A stretch of 64,000 bases of DNA from Silvania hatchlandensis (GCF_025564065.1 NZ_JAMGZK010000052.1:186001-250000), one strand, 5' to 3'; counted from the stretch's first letter, positions 17,744 through 28,689 are shown. A program made the numbers and translations. Notes: a model not told the origin generated them from the sequence alone.

Positions 17744-18744
17744 AGGGCACCTCCGCGCTTACGGCGTACCAGAAAAATCAGTACCGGGGCGCCGATAAAG
17801 GCGCTGACCACCGAGACGCGCAGCTCGCCGGGCACCAGCAGGCGGCCAATAATATCGGCAAACAGCAGCAGGGCAGGGGTGGCAAGCAGGGTCACCGGCA
17901 GGGACCAGCGGTGATCGGCTCCCACCAGCCAGCGGGCCATGTGCGGCATCATCAGGCCGATAAAGGCGATAGGGCCGACCACCGCCGTGGCGCTGCCGCA
18001 CAGCACGGTGATGACCAGTAATCCGGTGAGCTGGGTGCGCGCGACCCGGCTGCCCAGCGCGGTGGCGGTGTCGCTGCCGAGACTCAGACTGTTGAGCGCC
18101 CGGCTTAACAGCAGCGCCACGGCGGCGGCAATCAGTACCGGTACGCTCACCACCTGCAGGGTTTGCAGGGTGCGGATATCCAGCGAGCCCGCCTGCCAGA
18201 AGCGCAGCTGGTCATAGACGTCCGGATTGAGCAGAGCGATGCCGTTGGAGAGGCCGTCGAGCACCGCGCCGAGCGCCACACCCGCCAGGGTCAGGCGCAC
18301 CGGACTGAGCTGGCCGCCGCCCTGGCTGCCGGTAAAGGCCACCAGCAGCGAGGCGGCAAAGGCGCCACAGAGCGCCATCACCAGCTGCTCGCTGGGGGAG
18401 GAGAAACCAAACAGCGCCGCACCCACCACGATGGCGAAGCTGGCCCCCGCGTTGACGCCCAGAATACCGGGATCGGCCAGCGGGTTGCGGGTCAGGGTTT
18501 GCATCAGCGCCCCGGCAAGGCCCAGCGCCGCCCCGGCCAACAGTCCGGCAAGGGTTCGCGGCAGGCGGGCATCCCGCACGATGGTGCAGTCAGCGCTTTG
18601 ACAGGTGGCAGAAAAGGCATCCACCACCACGGAAAGTGGCAGAGGTTTAGCGCCCACCAGCAGGCTGAGGGCGATCGCAAGAAGGAGCAGTAACAGTAAA
18701 CCGGGCACGGCAAGGGCGCGTGGCGCGGAAGAGGAGTACGACAT
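17740..18744 (-). CDS. fepD: ferric enterobactin ABC transporter permease FepD
   Basis: A 334-residue FecCD-family permease. Typical segments are RLPRTLAGLLAGAALGLAGALM, the NPLADPGILGVNAGA loop and GPIAFIGLMMPHMARW. ATG at 18744 is chosen: GGA lies about 8 bases upstream and the product then has the E. coli length, whereas the ATG 12 bases further up is pressed against the Fur box and has no ribosome site. It is the first gene of fepDGC and divergent from entS. Confidence 0.96.
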   Translation of the reverse strand: MSYSSSAPRALAVPGLLLLLLLAIALSLLVGAKPLPLSVVVDAFSATCQSADCTIVRDARLPRTLAGLLAGAALGLAGALMQTLTRNPLADPGILGVNAGASFAIVVGAALFGFSSPSEQLVMALCGAFAASLLVAFTGSQGGGQLSPVRLTLAGVALGAVLDGLSNGIALLNPDVYDQLRFWQAGSLDIRTLQTLQVVSVPVLIAAAVALLLSRALNSLSLGSDTATALGSRVARTQLTGLLVITVLCGSATAVVGPIAFIGLMMPHMARWLVGADHRWSLPVTLLATPALLLFADIIGRLLVPGELRVSVVSAFIGAPVLIFLVRRKRGGAL

Positions 18745-18761
18745 AGCAACGTCCATGATTT

Positions 18762-18780
18762 GATAATGATAGTAATTATC
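18762..18780. promoter_or_regulatory. Fur box of the fepD/entS divergent promoter
   Basis: GATAATGATAGTAATTATC matches 17 of 19 positions of the Fur consensus. It lies 18 bases before the fepD start and about 75 before entS, as in E. coli where Fur represses both. Confidence 0.9.
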
Positions 18781-18855
18781 GTTATCTATCTTATTTGGCT
18801 ATGTTAGCATGTGCCGCCATTGAATTGGTATAAAAGAAACCATTAAGGCTTTGTA

Positions 18856-20091
18856 ATGACCCGACAATCCTGGCTGCTTAATCTGAGCCTGCTGAAGACC
18901 CACCCGGCGTTCCGCGCCGTCTTTATCGCCCGCTTTATCTCCATCCTTTCGCTTGGCCTGCTGGGCGTTGCCGTGCCGGTACAGATCCAGATGATGACCG
19001 GCTCCAGCTGGCTGGTGGGGCTTGCCGTTACCTTAACCGGCGGGGCGATGTTTGTCGGCCTGATGGTCGGTGGGGTGCTGGCGGATCGCTACGAGCGTAA
19101 GAAGCTGATCTTGCTGGCGCGTGGCACCTGCGGAGTGGGATTTGTCGGCTTGTGTCTGAACGCGATGCTGCCTGAGCCCTCATTAATTGCGATTTATGCC
19201 CTCGGCCTGTGGGACGGCTTTTTTGCCTCCCTTGGCGTGACGGCGCTGCTGGCGGCGACGCCTGCGCTGGTGGGGCGAGAAAATCTGATGCAGGCAGGCG
19301 CCATCACCATGCTGACCGTGCGTCTGGGGTCGGTTATCTCGCCTATGGTCGGCGGCCTGCTGCTGGGCACCGGCAATGTGGCCTGGAACTACGGCCTGGC
19401 TGCGGCGGGGACCTTTATCACCACCTTAACATTGCTGCGCCTGCCGCTGCTGCCGCCTCCGCCGCAGCCGCGCGAGCATCCGCTCAAATCCCTGCTGGCG
19501 GCGATCCGTTTTCTGTTCAACAGTCCGCTGATCGGCGGGATCGCCCTGCTGGGTGGCCTGCTGACGATGGCGAGCGCGGTGCGCGTTCTCTATCCGGCGC
19601 TGGCGCAGGAGTGGCAGATGAGCGTGTCGCAGATTGGATTCCTGTACGCCGCCATCCCGCTTGGCGCGGCGCTGGGGGCGTTGACCAGCGGCAACCTGGC
19701 GCAGAGTGCGCGGCCGGGGATGATTATGCTGCTGGCCACCTTTACCTCGTTTATTGCAATTGGGCTGTTCAGCCTGATGCCGGTATGGGCGCTGGGCGTG
19801 GTCTGTCTGGCGCTGTTTGGCTGGCTGAGCGCGGTGAGTTCCCTGTTGCAATACACCCTGATCCAGACCCAGACCCCGGAAGCGATGCTCGGGCGCATTA
19901 ACGGGCTGTGGACCGCGCAGAACGTCACCGGCGATGCGATTGGCGCGGCGATCCTGGGCGGGCTGGGGGCGATGATGACCCCGGTGGCTTCGGCCAGCAG
20001 CAGCGGTTTTGTGCTGGCGATTGTCGGGGCGATGCTGGTGTGGGTTTTGGCGGAGTTACGTCGGTTCCGTCAGGAAGCTGCCCCGGTTTAA
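18856..20091 (+). CDS. entS: enterobactin exporter, major facilitator superfamily
   Basis: A 411-residue MFS protein with about twelve hydrophobic spans. The MFS loop motif appears as [12 protein letters not shown] after the second span. It exports newly made enterobactin across the inner membrane. It is divergent from fepD over the Fur box and convergent with fepB. Size, motif and exact position in the enterobactin locus support the name. Confidence 0.95.
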   Translation: MTRQSWLLNLSLLKTHPAFRAVFIARFISILSLGLLGVAVPVQIQMMTGSSWLVGLAVTLTGGAMFVGLMVGGVLADRYERKKLILLARGTCGVGFVGLCLNAMLPEPSLIAIYALGLWDGFFASLGVTALLAATPALVGRENLMQAGAITMLTVRLGSVISPMVGGLLLGTGNVAWNYGLAAAGTFITTLTLLRLPLLPPPPQPREHPLKSLLAAIRFLFNSPLIGGIALLGGLLTMASAVRVLYPALAQEWQMSVSQIGFLYAAIPLGAALGALTSGNLAQSARPGMIMLLATFTSFIAIGLFSLMPVWALGVVCLALFGWLSAVSSLLQYTLIQTQTPEAMLGRINGLWTAQNVTGDAIGAAILGGLGAMMTPVASASSSGFVLAIVGAMLVWVLAELRRFRQEAAPV

Positions 20092-20106
20092 TCCGGGGCA
20101 ATACCC

Positions 20107-21066
20107 TTAGCCAAACAGGGTGTTAAGACGCTGCAACACTCGCATCGCGCTGAAATAATCCAGACGGAAGCTTTCGGTGCCCAGCGCCCAGACGCGCTTG
20201 TTTTGCACAGCGGGCAGGTGCGCCAGCAGCGGATTGGCGTAGATAGCGTCCACGTCTTTCTGATCCCCGGCAAACAGGAACAGCCCTTCGCCATTCAGCC
20301 CGGTGGCCAGGTTTTCGCCGCCCAGCTGAATAATGTCGTGACGCTTGCCCTGGCTTTGCGAGGCGTTCAGTCCGGCGGGTAGGGTGGCAAGGCTAAAGCC
20401 CAGCTGTTGCAGCAGTTTGCCCTGCGCGGATTCGGCGGTCCACAGGTTGGCGCTGTGCGCGGCGGCGGTATAGACGATGGCGTTCACCGGCTGCGGCGGC
20501 TGTTTAATCTTCTGCTTCACCTGTGCGAGCTGCTTATCGAATTCGGCGATACGCGCCGCGGCCTGGCTTTCTTGCCCGGTAAGGGTGCCCAGTTGGGTTA
20601 ACAGCGCCTGCCAGCTTTTATCGTCGTAATTGATGATAAGCGTCGGGGCGATGGCCGAGAGCTGATCGTACAGCGCCACGGCTGAATCACCGCCGGTGGC
20701 GCTTATCAGGATCAGGTCCGGCATTTGCGCGGCCACCGCTTCAGCACTTGCTTCACCGATGTACAGACGCGTGAGCTGACGCTGTCTGGCGACGTCGCCC
20801 CACTGGCGCAGGAAGCCCTGATCGTCCGCCACCCGGTTATTTGGCGTGGTGGCTCCGCTGGCGACCACCGGCGCATCAATTGCCAGCAGCGAGCCGGTGA
20901 GGGTGACGCTGGTGGAGACAATCCGCGTCGGTTTGCTCTCGAGAGTATGGCTTCCGTGACTGTCAGTTACCTGGCGCGGCCAGTCGGCGGCAAGGGCTGA
21001 GGTTAATCCTGAAAGTAAAAGTCCGGTTAAAAGCAGGGTGTTACGACAAATGGCGGGCAGTTTCAC
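20107..21066 (-). CDS. fepB: periplasmic ferric enterobactin-binding protein
   Basis: A 319-residue helical-backbone binding protein (Peripla_BP_2). A signal peptide ends at TSALA-A; then [15 protein letters not shown] and [13 protein letters not shown] lead into the first lobe. It hands Fe-enterobactin from FepA to FepDGC. It is transcribed alone, divergent from entC, with a Fur-box match 26 bases upstream of its ATG. Confidence 0.96.
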   Translation of the reverse strand: MKLPAICRNTLLLTGLLLSGLTSALAADWPRQVTDSHGSHTLESKPTRIVSTSVTLTGSLLAIDAPVVASGATTPNNRVADDQGFLRQWGDVARQRQLTRLYIGEASAEAVAAQMPDLILISATGGDSAVALYDQLSAIAPTLIINYDDKSWQALLTQLGTLTGQESQAAARIAEFDKQLAQVKQKIKQPPQPVNAIVYTAAAHSANLWTAESAQGKLLQQLGFSLATLPAGLNASQSQGKRHDIIQLGGENLATGLNGEGLFLFAGDQKDVDAIYANPLLAHLPAVQNKRVWALGTESFRLDYFSAMRVLQRLNTLFG

Positions 21067-21091
21067 TAAGGGACATCCTGTTTTCGTTGAG

Positions 21092-21110
21092 GTTAATGCT
21101 TCTCATTTTC
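21092..21110 (-). promoter_or_regulatory. Fur-box match for fepB
   Basis: Read on the minus strand, GAAAATGAGAAGCATTAAC matches 15 of 19 Fur consensus positions. It lies in the fepB leader, 26 bases before the start codon. Confidence 0.65.
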
Positions 21111-21206
21111 ATAAATGAGTCGGATGGATGCAAGCGATAGTCGCACAACTTGCACTGTCTGCGGTTGACAGCGCCGCGCGCTGGGATTAGGTTAGCGAGC
21201 GAAAAT

Positions 21207-21225
21207 ATAAATGATAATAATTCTT
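21207..21225 (+). promoter_or_regulatory. Fur-box match for entCEBAH
   Basis: The core AATGATAATAATT matches 12 of 13 central positions of the Fur consensus (about 13 of 19 overall). It is about 30 bases before the entC start codon, consistent with iron repression of entCEBAH. Confidence 0.65.
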
Positions 21226-21253
21226 ACTGCTTTTATCATTTCAGGAGGATGAT

Positions 21254-22429
21254 ATGGATACGTCACTGGCTGAGGATGTTCAGCACATCGCGACCACGCT
21301 GCAATCTGACAGCTTCTTTTTTATGTCGCCTTATCGCAGTTTTACCACGTCTGGCTGTTTTGCCCGCTTTTCTGCCCCGGCGGTGGACGGCGACTCACTG
21401 GCGAGCGCCTTCCAGCAGCAGCTGGCCCAGGCCTTTGCCGACGCTAAAGCTAACGGCATTGCCAACCCCGTCATGGTGGGGGCGATCCCGTTTGATACCC
21501 GCCAGCCGTCGTCGCTGTTTATTCCGCAGCAGTGGCAGAGTTTTGCCCGACCGGCGCGCCAGCAGTCTGCCCGCTACGCCAGCCAGTCGCAGTCGCTGAC
21601 GGTAAAAACCCGCACGGAGATCCCGGCCCAGCTGGCGTTTGAGGATATGGTCGCCCGCGCCGCGGCGCTGACCGCCACTCCGCGCGTCAATAAAGTGGTG
21701 CTCTCGCGCCTGATTGATATTGCCACCGTTGAGAACATCGACAGCAGCGCCCTGCTGGAAAGGCTGATTGCCCAGAACCCGGCCAGCTTTAACTTCCACG
21801 TCCCGCTGGAAGATGGCGGCGTGCTGCTCGGTGCCAGCCCGGAGCTGCTGCTGCGCAAAGAGGGGGGGCATTTTAGCTCGCTGCCGCTGGCCGGTTCGGC
21901 CCGTCGTCAGCCAGATGACATGCTCGATCGCGAGGCGGGCAATAAGCTGCTGGCCTCGCAGAAAGATCGCCACGAACACGAGCTGGTGACCCAGGCGATG
22001 AACGCGGTGCTGACCCCGCGCAGCCATCAGCTGACCATGCCGTCCTCCCCGCAGCTGGTGAACACCCCGACCTTGTGGCACCTGGCAACCCCGGTGGAAG
22101 GCGAGGCGCGTGACGATGAAAATGCCCTGACGCTGGCCTGTCTGCTGCACCCGACCCCGGCGCTGAGCGGCTTCCCGCACCTGGCGGCGAAAGAACTGAT
22201 TGCCGAGCTGGAGCCATTCGATCGCGAACTGTTTGGCGGCATTGTGGGCTGGTGCGACAGCGAAGGGAACGGCGAGTGGGTGGTGACGATCCGCTGCGCG
22301 CGCATTCACGCTAACAGCGTGCGCCTGTTTGCCGGCGCTGGCATCGTGCCTGCTTCTTCCCCGGTCGCCGAGTGGCGCGAAACCGGCGTCAAACTGTCCA
22401 CCATGCTGAACGTTTTTGGCTTGCACTAA
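21254..22429 (+). CDS. entC: isochorismate synthase
   Basis: 391 residues, the E. coli length; a chorismate-binding family enzyme that turns chorismate into isochorismate, the first step of dihydroxybenzoate synthesis. Family segments seen: KVVLSRLIDIA, SFNFHVPLEDG with GASPELLLRK, PLAGSARR and the C-terminal GAGIVPASSPVAEW. AGGAGG sits 7 bases before the ATG. First gene of entCEBAH. Confidence 0.97.
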   Translation: MDTSLAEDVQHIATTLQSDSFFFMSPYRSFTTSGCFARFSAPAVDGDSLASAFQQQLAQAFADAKANGIANPVMVGAIPFDTRQPSSLFIPQQWQSFARPARQQSARYASQSQSLTVKTRTEIPAQLAFEDMVARAAALTATPRVNKVVLSRLIDIATVENIDSSALLERLIAQNPASFNFHVPLEDGGVLLGASPELLLRKEGGHFSSLPLAGSARRQPDDMLDREAGNKLLASQKDRHEHELVTQAMNAVLTPRSHQLTMPSSPQLVNTPTLWHLATPVEGEARDDENALTLACLLHPTPALSGFPHLAAKELIAELEPFDRELFGGIVGWCDSEGNGEWVVTIRCARIHANSVRLFAGAGIVPASSPVAEWRETGVKLSTMLNVFGLH

Positions 22430-22438
22430 GGATTAACC

Positions 22439-24049
22439 ATGACCCTTCCCTTTACCCGCTGGCCCGACGATTTAGCCCGACGCTACCGTGAAAAAGGCTA
22501 CTGGCAGGATCTGCCCCTGACCGACATTCTGACCCGCCACGCCGACAGCGACGCGCGGGCGATAGTTGACGGCGAGCGCCACCTGAACTGGCGTCAGTTC
22601 CACCAGTCCGTCAACAATCTTGCCGCAGCTCTGCAGGCGCAGGGTGTGAAGCGTGGCGAAACCGCGCTGGTGCAGTTGGGCAACGTCGCCGAGTTTTACA
22701 TCACCTTTTTTGCCCTGCTGCAGGTGGGCGTCGCGCCGGTCAATGCGCTCTTCAGCCATCAGCGCAGCGAGCTGAACGCCTACGCGTTGCAGATTGAACC
22801 CACGCTGCTGATTGCCGATCGCGCCCACGCCCTGTTTGCGGGCGATGAGTTTCTGAATACCTTTGTCAGTCAACACCGCTCTGTGCGCAGCGTGCTGCTG
22901 CGCGGCGATGCTGGCGAGTACGCGCTGGAAGCCGCCATTGCGCGCCCGTCAGAACATTTTGTCGCCACCCCAACGCCAGCTGATGAAGTGGCGTTTTTCC
23001 AGCTTTCCGGCGGCAGCACCGGTACGCCGAAGCTGATCCCGCGCACCCACAACGATTATTACTACAGCATCCTGCGCAGTAACGAGATCTGCGCCATTAC
23101 CGCCGATACCCGTTATCTGAATGCGCTGCCTGCGGCACACAACTTTGCGATGAGCTCCCCCGGCTCGCTGGGGGTGTTTATGGCCGGTGGCTGCGTGGTA
23201 CTGGCAAACGATCCCAGCGCCACGATCTGCTTCCCGCTGATTGAACAGCATCAGATCACCGTCACCTCGCTGGTGCCGCCTGCAGTGAGCCTGTGGCTGC
23301 AGGCCATCAACGAAGGAGCGGGTAACGCCCAACTGGCGTCGTTGCAGCTGCTGCAGGTGGGTGGGGCGCGACTCTCCGCGACCCTGGCAACGCGTATTCC
23401 GGCGGAGATCGGCTGCCAGCTCCAGCAGGTATTTGGCATGGCTGAAGGGCTGGTGAACTACACCGCACTGGATGATTCCCCGGAGCGTATCACCAACACC
23501 CAGGGCCGCCCGATGTGTCCGGACGATGAAGTCTGGGTGGCCGATGAACACGGTAATCCGCTGCCGCGCGGTGAGGTGGGCCGCCTGATGACGCGCGGGC
23601 CGTATACCTTCCGCGGCTATTACAAAAGCCCGGAGCACAACGCCAGCGCCTTTGATGAGAACGGCTTTTACTGTTCCGGGGATCTGATCGCCATCGACGA
23701 GCAGGGTTACATCACCGTGCAGGGGCGCGAGAAAGATCAGATCAACCGCGGCGGGGAAAAGATCGCCGCCGAAGAGATCGAAAACCTGCTCCTGCGCCAT
23801 GAGACGGTGATCCACGCAGCCCTCGTCAGCATGGAAGACAGCCTGCTGGGCGAGAAGAGCTGCGCGTATCTGGTGGTGAAACAACCCCTGCGTGCAGTCG
23901 AGGTGCGCCGTTTCCTGCGCGAGCAGGGCGTGGCTGAATTCAAACTGCCGGATCGCGTGGAGTGCCTGGATGCACTGCCGCTGACGCCGGTGGGCAAAGT
24001 CGATAAAAAACAATTACGCCTGTGGCTGGCCGAACGGGCGCAGGGCTGA
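22439..24049 (+). CDS. entE: 2,3-dihydroxybenzoate-AMP ligase
   Basis: A 536-residue stand-alone adenylation enzyme that activates 2,3-dihydroxybenzoate as the adenylate and loads it onto the carrier domain of EntB. Motifs: P-loop [34 protein letters not shown], and C-terminal [20 protein letters not shown] with the catalytic Lys in [12 protein letters not shown]. It follows entC by 9 bases. Confidence 0.97.
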   Translation: MTLPFTRWPDDLARRYREKGYWQDLPLTDILTRHADSDARAIVDGERHLNWRQFHQSVNNLAAALQAQGVKRGETALVQLGNVAEFYITFFALLQVGVAPVNALFSHQRSELNAYALQIEPTLLIADRAHALFAGDEFLNTFVSQHRSVRSVLLRGDAGEYALEAAIARPSEHFVATPTPADEVAFFQLSGGSTGTPKLIPRTHNDYYYSILRSNEICAITADTRYLNALPAAHNFAMSSPGSLGVFMAGGCVVLANDPSATICFPLIEQHQITVTSLVPPAVSLWLQAINEGAGNAQLASLQLLQVGGARLSATLATRIPAEIGCQLQQVFGMAEGLVNYTALDDSPERITNTQGRPMCPDDEVWVADEHGNPLPRGEVGRLMTRGPYTFRGYYKSPEHNASAFDENGFYCSGDLIAIDEQGYITVQGREKDQINRGGEKIAAEEIENLLLRHETVIHAALVSMEDSLLGEKSCAYLVVKQPLRAVEVRRFLREQGVAEFKLPDRVECLDALPLTPVGKVDKKQLRLWLAERAQG

Positions 24050-24059
24050 GGAGCATACA

Positions 24060-24914
24060 ATGGCAATTCCAAAATTAACCGGCTACGCGCTGCCAGGCGC
24101 AAGCGATCTCCCGACCAATAAAGTGAGCTGGGCGCTGGAGCCCGCGCGCGCGGCGCTGCTGATCCACGACATGCAGGAGTATTTTCTTAACTTCTGGGGC
24201 GATAACTGCCCGATGATGGAGCAGGTGGTCGCCAATATCGCGGCGCTGCGTGACTATGCCAAAAAGCACAATATCCCGGTTTACTACACCGCCCAGCCAA
24301 AAGAGCAGAGCGATGAAGACCGCGCCCTGCTGAACGACATGTGGGGGCCGGGCCTGACCCGCTCGCCGGAGCAGCAGCGCATCGTCGCCGCGCTGGCCCC
24401 GGACGAGGCCGATACCGTGCTGGTGAAGTGGCGCTACAGCGCATTTCACCGCTCGCCGCTGGAGCAGATGCTGAAAGAGAGCGGTCGCGACCAGCTGATC
24501 ATCACCGGCGTGTATGCCCACATCGGCTGCATGACCACCGCCACCGACGCCTTTATGCGCGACATCCAGCCATTCTTCGTCGCCGATGCGCTGGCAGATT
24601 TCAGCCGCGACGAGCACCTGATGTCGCTCAACTACGTGGCCGGGCGCTCTGGTCGGGTGGTGATGACTGACGAACTGCTGCCGTCGGTACCGGCCAGCAA
24701 GGCGGCGCTGCGGGCGCTGATCCTGCCGCTGCTGGACGAGTCCGACGAGCCAATGGATGACGAAAACCTGATCGACTACGGTCTGGATTCGGTGCGCATG
24801 ATGGCGCTGGCGGCGCGCTGGCGCAAAGTGCACGGCGACATTGATTTTGTGATGCTGGCGAAAAACCCGACCCTCGATGCCTGGTGGGCACTGCTCTCCC
24901 GCGAGGTGAAATAA
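24060..24914 (+). CDS. entB: isochorismatase / aryl carrier protein
   Basis: 284 residues, two domains. The N-terminal isochorismatase has [10 protein letters not shown] (catalytic Asp), [11 protein letters not shown] and [12 protein letters not shown]. The C-terminal aryl carrier has the phosphopantetheine site [10 protein letters not shown] near residue 245. It makes 2,3-dihydro-dihydroxybenzoate and then carries dihydroxybenzoate for EntF. Its stop overlaps the entA start by one base (TAATG). Confidence 0.97.
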   Translation: MAIPKLTGYALPGASDLPTNKVSWALEPARAALLIHDMQEYFLNFWGDNCPMMEQVVANIAALRDYAKKHNIPVYYTAQPKEQSDEDRALLNDMWGPGLTRSPEQQRIVAALAPDEADTVLVKWRYSAFHRSPLEQMLKESGRDQLIITGVYAHIGCMTTATDAFMRDIQPFFVADALADFSRDEHLMSLNYVAGRSGRVVMTDELLPSVPASKAALRALILPLLDESDEPMDDENLIDYGLDSVRMMALAARWRKVHGDIDFVMLAKNPTLDAWWALLSREVK

Positions 24915-25669
24915 TGGCCGGGCTGGATTTTAGCGGCAAAACCGTCTGGGTGACCGGGGCCGGAAAAGGCATCGGCTACGCCACCGCGCAGGCCTTCGCA
25001 CAAGCGGGCGCAGAGGTGACCGGTTTTGACATCGCCTTCCCGCAGGCAAGCTATCCGTTTGCAACTGAAACGCTGAACGTGGCGGACGCGCAGCAGGTGG
25101 CTGATGTCTGCGGCCGATTGCTCAACGATCTGACCCGTCTGGACGTGCTGGTCAATGCCGCCGGTATTTTGCGCATGGGGGCCACCGAGCAGCTGTCGCA
25201 GGACGACTGGCAGCAGACTTTTGCGGTCAACGTTGGCGGGGCCTTCAACCTGTTCCAGCAGACGATGGGCCAGTTCCGTCGTCAGCAGGGCGGGGCGATT
25301 GTCACCGTCGCCTCTGATGCCGCGCACACGCCGCGTATCGGTATGAGCGCCTATGGCGCATCGAAAGCGGCGCTGAAAAGCCTGGCGCTGACCGTCGGCC
25401 TGGAGCTAGCGGGCAGCGGCGTGCGCTGTAATCTGGTGTCGCCGGGTTCAACCGATACCGACATGCAGCGTACCCTGTGGGTGAGTGATGATGCCGAACA
25501 GCAGCGCATTCGCGGTTTTGGCGAGCAGTTCAAGCTGGGCATTCCACTGGGCAAAATCGCCCGTCCCGAGGAGATCGCCAGCACCGTGCTGTTCCTCGCC
25601 TCTGACCACGCCAGCCACATCACGCTGCAGGATATCGTGGTTGATGGCGGCTCGACGCTGGGGGCCTAG
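24914..25669 (+). CDS. entA: 2,3-dihydro-2,3-dihydroxybenzoate dehydrogenase
   Basis: A 251-residue short-chain dehydrogenase that oxidises the EntB product to 2,3-dihydroxybenzoate with NAD+. Nucleotide motif TGAGKGIGYA near residue 13, NAAG, a serine and YGASKAA as active site. The ATG overlapping the entB stop is used; an in-frame ATG 30 bases upstream lies inside entB and lacks support. Confidence 0.96.
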   Translation: MAGLDFSGKTVWVTGAGKGIGYATAQAFAQAGAEVTGFDIAFPQASYPFATETLNVADAQQVADVCGRLLNDLTRLDVLVNAAGILRMGATEQLSQDDWQQTFAVNVGGAFNLFQQTMGQFRRQQGGAIVTVASDAAHTPRIGMSAYGASKAALKSLALTVGLELAGSGVRCNLVSPGSTDTDMQRTLWVSDDAEQQRIRGFGEQFKLGIPLGKIARPEEIASTVLFLASDHASHITLQDIVVDGGSTLGA

Positions 25670-26083
<414 letters not shown>

Positions 26084-26104
26084 GTTGAGATTGTGCGCTC
26101 TGGG

Positions 26105-26221
26105 CCCCTCACCCCGGCCCTCTCCCCAAAGAGGAGAGGGTGAAAAGCAAATCGAGCACAATCTAAAACCCCGCACCGGACTGTTCCCTCTCCCCTATGG
26201 GGAGAGGGTTAGGGTGAGGGG
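26105..26221. repeat. GGGGAGAGGG-type inverted element
   Basis: The left end CCCCTCACCCCGGCCCTC and the right end GAGGGTTAGGGTGAGGGG are inverted copies, each followed or preceded by its own small CTCTCCCC/GGGGAGAG hairpin, with unique sequence between. It fills the gap between the entH and peptidase stops and may act as a bidirectional terminator or mRNA stabiliser, as REP elements do. Confidence 0.8.
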
Positions 26222-26225
26222 TGTT

Positions 26226-27338
26226 TTACAACATCGACACTACCCGCTTTAACAACCGAATCCGCGGCTCAATGGAGGCTTTATCCAGCCACTCCGCCGG
26301 GCTGTGGAAACCGGCCCCGGTCGGGCCAAAGCCGTCGAGGGTAGGAATGCCCAGCGCGGCAGTATGGTTAGCATCGCTGCCGCCGCCCACCGCCTGCCAG
26401 GTGATGGCGATCCCTTCTTCACTGCCTGCTTTTTCAACCAGCTGCATCAATGCGCGCGTTCCGTCGCTGGCGGCCATTGCCGGTTTGTGATTCACCCGGG
26501 TGAGGGTGGTGGTGACGCCGTCGAGGAAGCCCCTGGCGCACAAAGACGCCAGTGCCTGATGTACCCGATCGCACTCGTCATTTTCCCAGAAACGGACGTC
26601 GAGTTCGGCAGTGGCGCTGTCTGCCACCACGTTGCCCGCGCTGCCGCCGTTTATCACCCCGACGTTCAGGGTGGTGCCGCGCGCCAGATCCGTTAAGCCG
26701 TTGATAGCCAGAATACTGTGGGCGAGGGCCACGATTGCCGAGCGGCCTTTCTCCGGATCGTTGCCGGCATGGGCCGCCACGCCGCTGAATTCGAGCGTGT
26801 AACCCGCCATCCCTTTACGCGCTTTCACCAGCGATCCGTCGGCGCGTGCGGCTTCGCACACCAGCACGCAGCGGGACCGTTTCGCCAGCTCGCCAATCCA
26901 GTGGTGGGAGTACACGGAACCGGTCTCTTCGTCGGGGTTCATCGCTACCGCTATCGACAGCCGAGCGTTATCTGCCGCATCCAGTCCGCGCATTGCCCAC
27001 AGAATGTTCAGCAGGCCGCTTTTCATGTCCGAGACGCCGGGGCCGTACAGACGCGTCTCATCCTGACTCAGCGGGCGCTGCGCCACGGTACCGGGGGCAA
27101 AGACGGTGTCCAGATGGCCGACCAGCAGCACGTCAAAGCGGTCGGCCTGCGGCGTGTTGGTGACCAACACGCCGGGGCCGACCTTATCGCCCAAATCAAT
27201 CTGTTCGGTGTGCCAGCCTTCGGCCTGCCAGAGGCGCTGCATAATGCCTGCGACCCTGGCGACGCCGTCGAGGGTTTTGGTGCCGCAGTCGACGTTGACC
27301 AGCATTTTCAGTTCATCGATGTAGTGTTCAAGATTCAT
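26226..27338 (-). CDS. M20-family metallopeptidase (carboxypeptidase G2-like)
   Basis: 370 residues. Metal ligands of the M20 fold are visible: GHLDTV (His), GPGVSDMKSG (bridging Asp), NPDEETGS (catalytic Glu and ligand), a CEAARADGS ligand site and GGGSDANHTAALGIP near the C-terminus. The dimerisation domain lies in the middle (SGVAAHAGNDPEKGRSAIV). No signal peptide, so cytoplasmic. It likely removes a C-terminal amino acid such as glutamate or cleaves dipeptides; the substrate is unknown. AAGGACG precedes the ATG. It follows yjiG by 14 bases in the operon yjiH-yjiG-peptidase. Confidence 0.85.
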   Translation of the reverse strand: MNLEHYIDELKMLVNVDCGTKTLDGVARVAGIMQRLWQAEGWHTEQIDLGDKVGPGVLVTNTPQADRFDVLLVGHLDTVFAPGTVAQRPLSQDETRLYGPGVSDMKSGLLNILWAMRGLDAADNARLSIAVAMNPDEETGSVYSHHWIGELAKRSRCVLVCEAARADGSLVKARKGMAGYTLEFSGVAAHAGNDPEKGRSAIVALAHSILAINGLTDLARGTTLNVGVINGGSAGNVVADSATAELDVRFWENDECDRVHQALASLCARGFLDGVTTTLTRVNHKPAMAASDGTRALMQLVEKAGSEEGIAITWQAVGGGSDANHTAALGIPTLDGFGPTGAGFHSPAEWLDKASIEPRIRLLKRVVSML

Positions 27339-27352
27339 GGGGACGTCCTTTT

Positions 27353-27817
27353 TCAGAGAATAATGCGCATCAGCAGCATGGCTAAGAAGGCGTTGATAAC
27401 CGAAATGCCGATCATCAATGGAATACGGGTGGCGCGGGTGCCAATCACCCCCAGAATGCGCCCGAGATACTGCACCTGCGAGCCCATCAGGTAGATGGCC
27501 GGGGCGAGGATCGCCAGGTGCTCACCGGTCAGTATGCCTTTATCAAACAGGCCGATGACAACGCCAATCCCACCGCCCATCGACATCCAGCCGCCAATCA
27601 GCACTGCGGCGGCTTCGCCTGGCAGGCCAAACAACCCCATCAGTGGAGCGAATATCAGCCCCAGGCCTTTCAACGCGCCGGTGATCTCCAGTGCTTTGAT
27701 GATAATAAAGGCCATCACCACGTTCGGCAGGGTGCTGCTGGTGGCGATGCTCCAGCCCTTGCGGGCGCCTTCGACAAAAACATCGGTAATAACGGGGTTC
27801 GATTGCGGGGCGCTCAT
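27353..27817 (-). CDS. yjiG: YjiG-like nucleoside-recognition-domain membrane protein
   Basis: 154 residues, hydrophobic, with the Gate/SpmB-like core (ALEITGALKGLGLIFAPLMGLFGLPGEAA and GGWMSMGGGIGV). In E. coli yjiH-yjiG precede iadA, an isoaspartyl dipeptidase. Here they precede another peptidase, so the two membrane proteins may form a transporter for the peptidase substrate or product. That role is inference. Start overlaps the yjiH stop by one base. Confidence 0.8.
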   Translation of the reverse strand: MSAPQSNPVITDVFVEGARKGWSIATSSTLPNVVMAFIIIKALEITGALKGLGLIFAPLMGLFGLPGEAAAVLIGGWMSMGGGIGVVIGLFDKGILTGEHLAILAPAIYLMGSQVQYLGRILGVIGTRATRIPLMIGISVINAFLAMLLMRIIL

Positions 27818-28533
27818 CAGGCTTCTCCTTCTGCCGGGGTGGTGGCCGGGGCTTTCGTCTGGAATCTCACGATCAGGCGCATCATGTTTGCGCCGACGAT
27901 TTTCATGATAAACATCACCGCGATGCAGGCTCCAATGGAGGTGGGCACCGCCGCCGTGCCGTCGACGGCAATCAGGGTGAAGAGGATCGCGCCGGACGAG
28001 AAGAAGTTGGTAATCATCGCCCCGGCCGAGAACTGGAACATGGCGAAGACATCTTTTTCGTTCTCGGTGATTTGCCCTTCATCGGCGAGGTTGCGGGTCA
28101 GCGACGCGCCCACGTCGGTGCTTTGCAGGCTGCCGATCATCGCCAGTCCAGTGGTGCCAGGGATCCCCAGCAGCGGGCGCAGCAGCGGCGTCAGTAGCTT
28201 GCGGGCGGCACGCAGCGCCCCGTAATGCTCCAGCACGTTGATCATCCCGAGGGCAAACATCACCGCCGGGATCAGCCCAAGCGCGAACAAAAAGCCGTCC
28301 ATCGCGCCGCTGCCGCCGGTGCCGCGAAAGGCGCTGGTGGCGGTGGTTAAAGTGCCATCGTCCAGGCTGGCTTTACTGACCACCTTGCCGAATGCGCCGT
28401 TCAGTGTGGTGAAATCAAATACGCCGTACCACTCTTTTCCGCCTAACAGGCCGGAGAAAAAGACCGCTGCAAAGGCCAGCGCAAAATACGCGCCAGGCCC
28501 CACCTTGTACTCCTCAGGGTGTGAACTCTTCAT
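27817..28533 (-). CDS. yjiH: YjiH-like nucleoside-recognition-domain membrane protein
   Basis: About 238 residues with several membrane spans and the Gate/SpmA-like core (EHYGALRAARKLLTPLLRPLLGIPG). ATG at 28533 is chosen for the strong AAGGAA 7 bases upstream; earlier in-frame starts lack one and add a polar tail. It is the first gene of the operon with yjiG and the M20 peptidase. It is probably one half of a two-part membrane channel or transporter. Confidence 0.8.
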   Translation of the reverse strand: MKSSHPEEYKVGPGAYFALAFAAVFFSGLLGGKEWYGVFDFTTLNGAFGKVVSKASLDDGTLTTATSAFRGTGGSGAMDGFLFALGLIPAVMFALGMINVLEHYGALRAARKLLTPLLRPLLGIPGTTGLAMIGSLQSTDVGASLTRNLADEGQITENEKDVFAMFQFSAGAMITNFFSSGAILFTLIAVDGTAAVPTSIGACIAVMFIMKIVGANMMRLIVRFQTKAPATTPAEGEA

Positions 28534-28689
28534 TTTAATTTCCTTGTTAAATGTGTGGTCTTGCATGGTCATTCTGGTGGGATTACCCATAAAAAAACTG
28601 ATGTAAATCATTCTGTAATGATGGGTAAGGGAGAATTTGCGCGAAGTGTGAGCTGGAGAGCGGGTGTCGGGAGCCGCGTTCAGGGTGAA

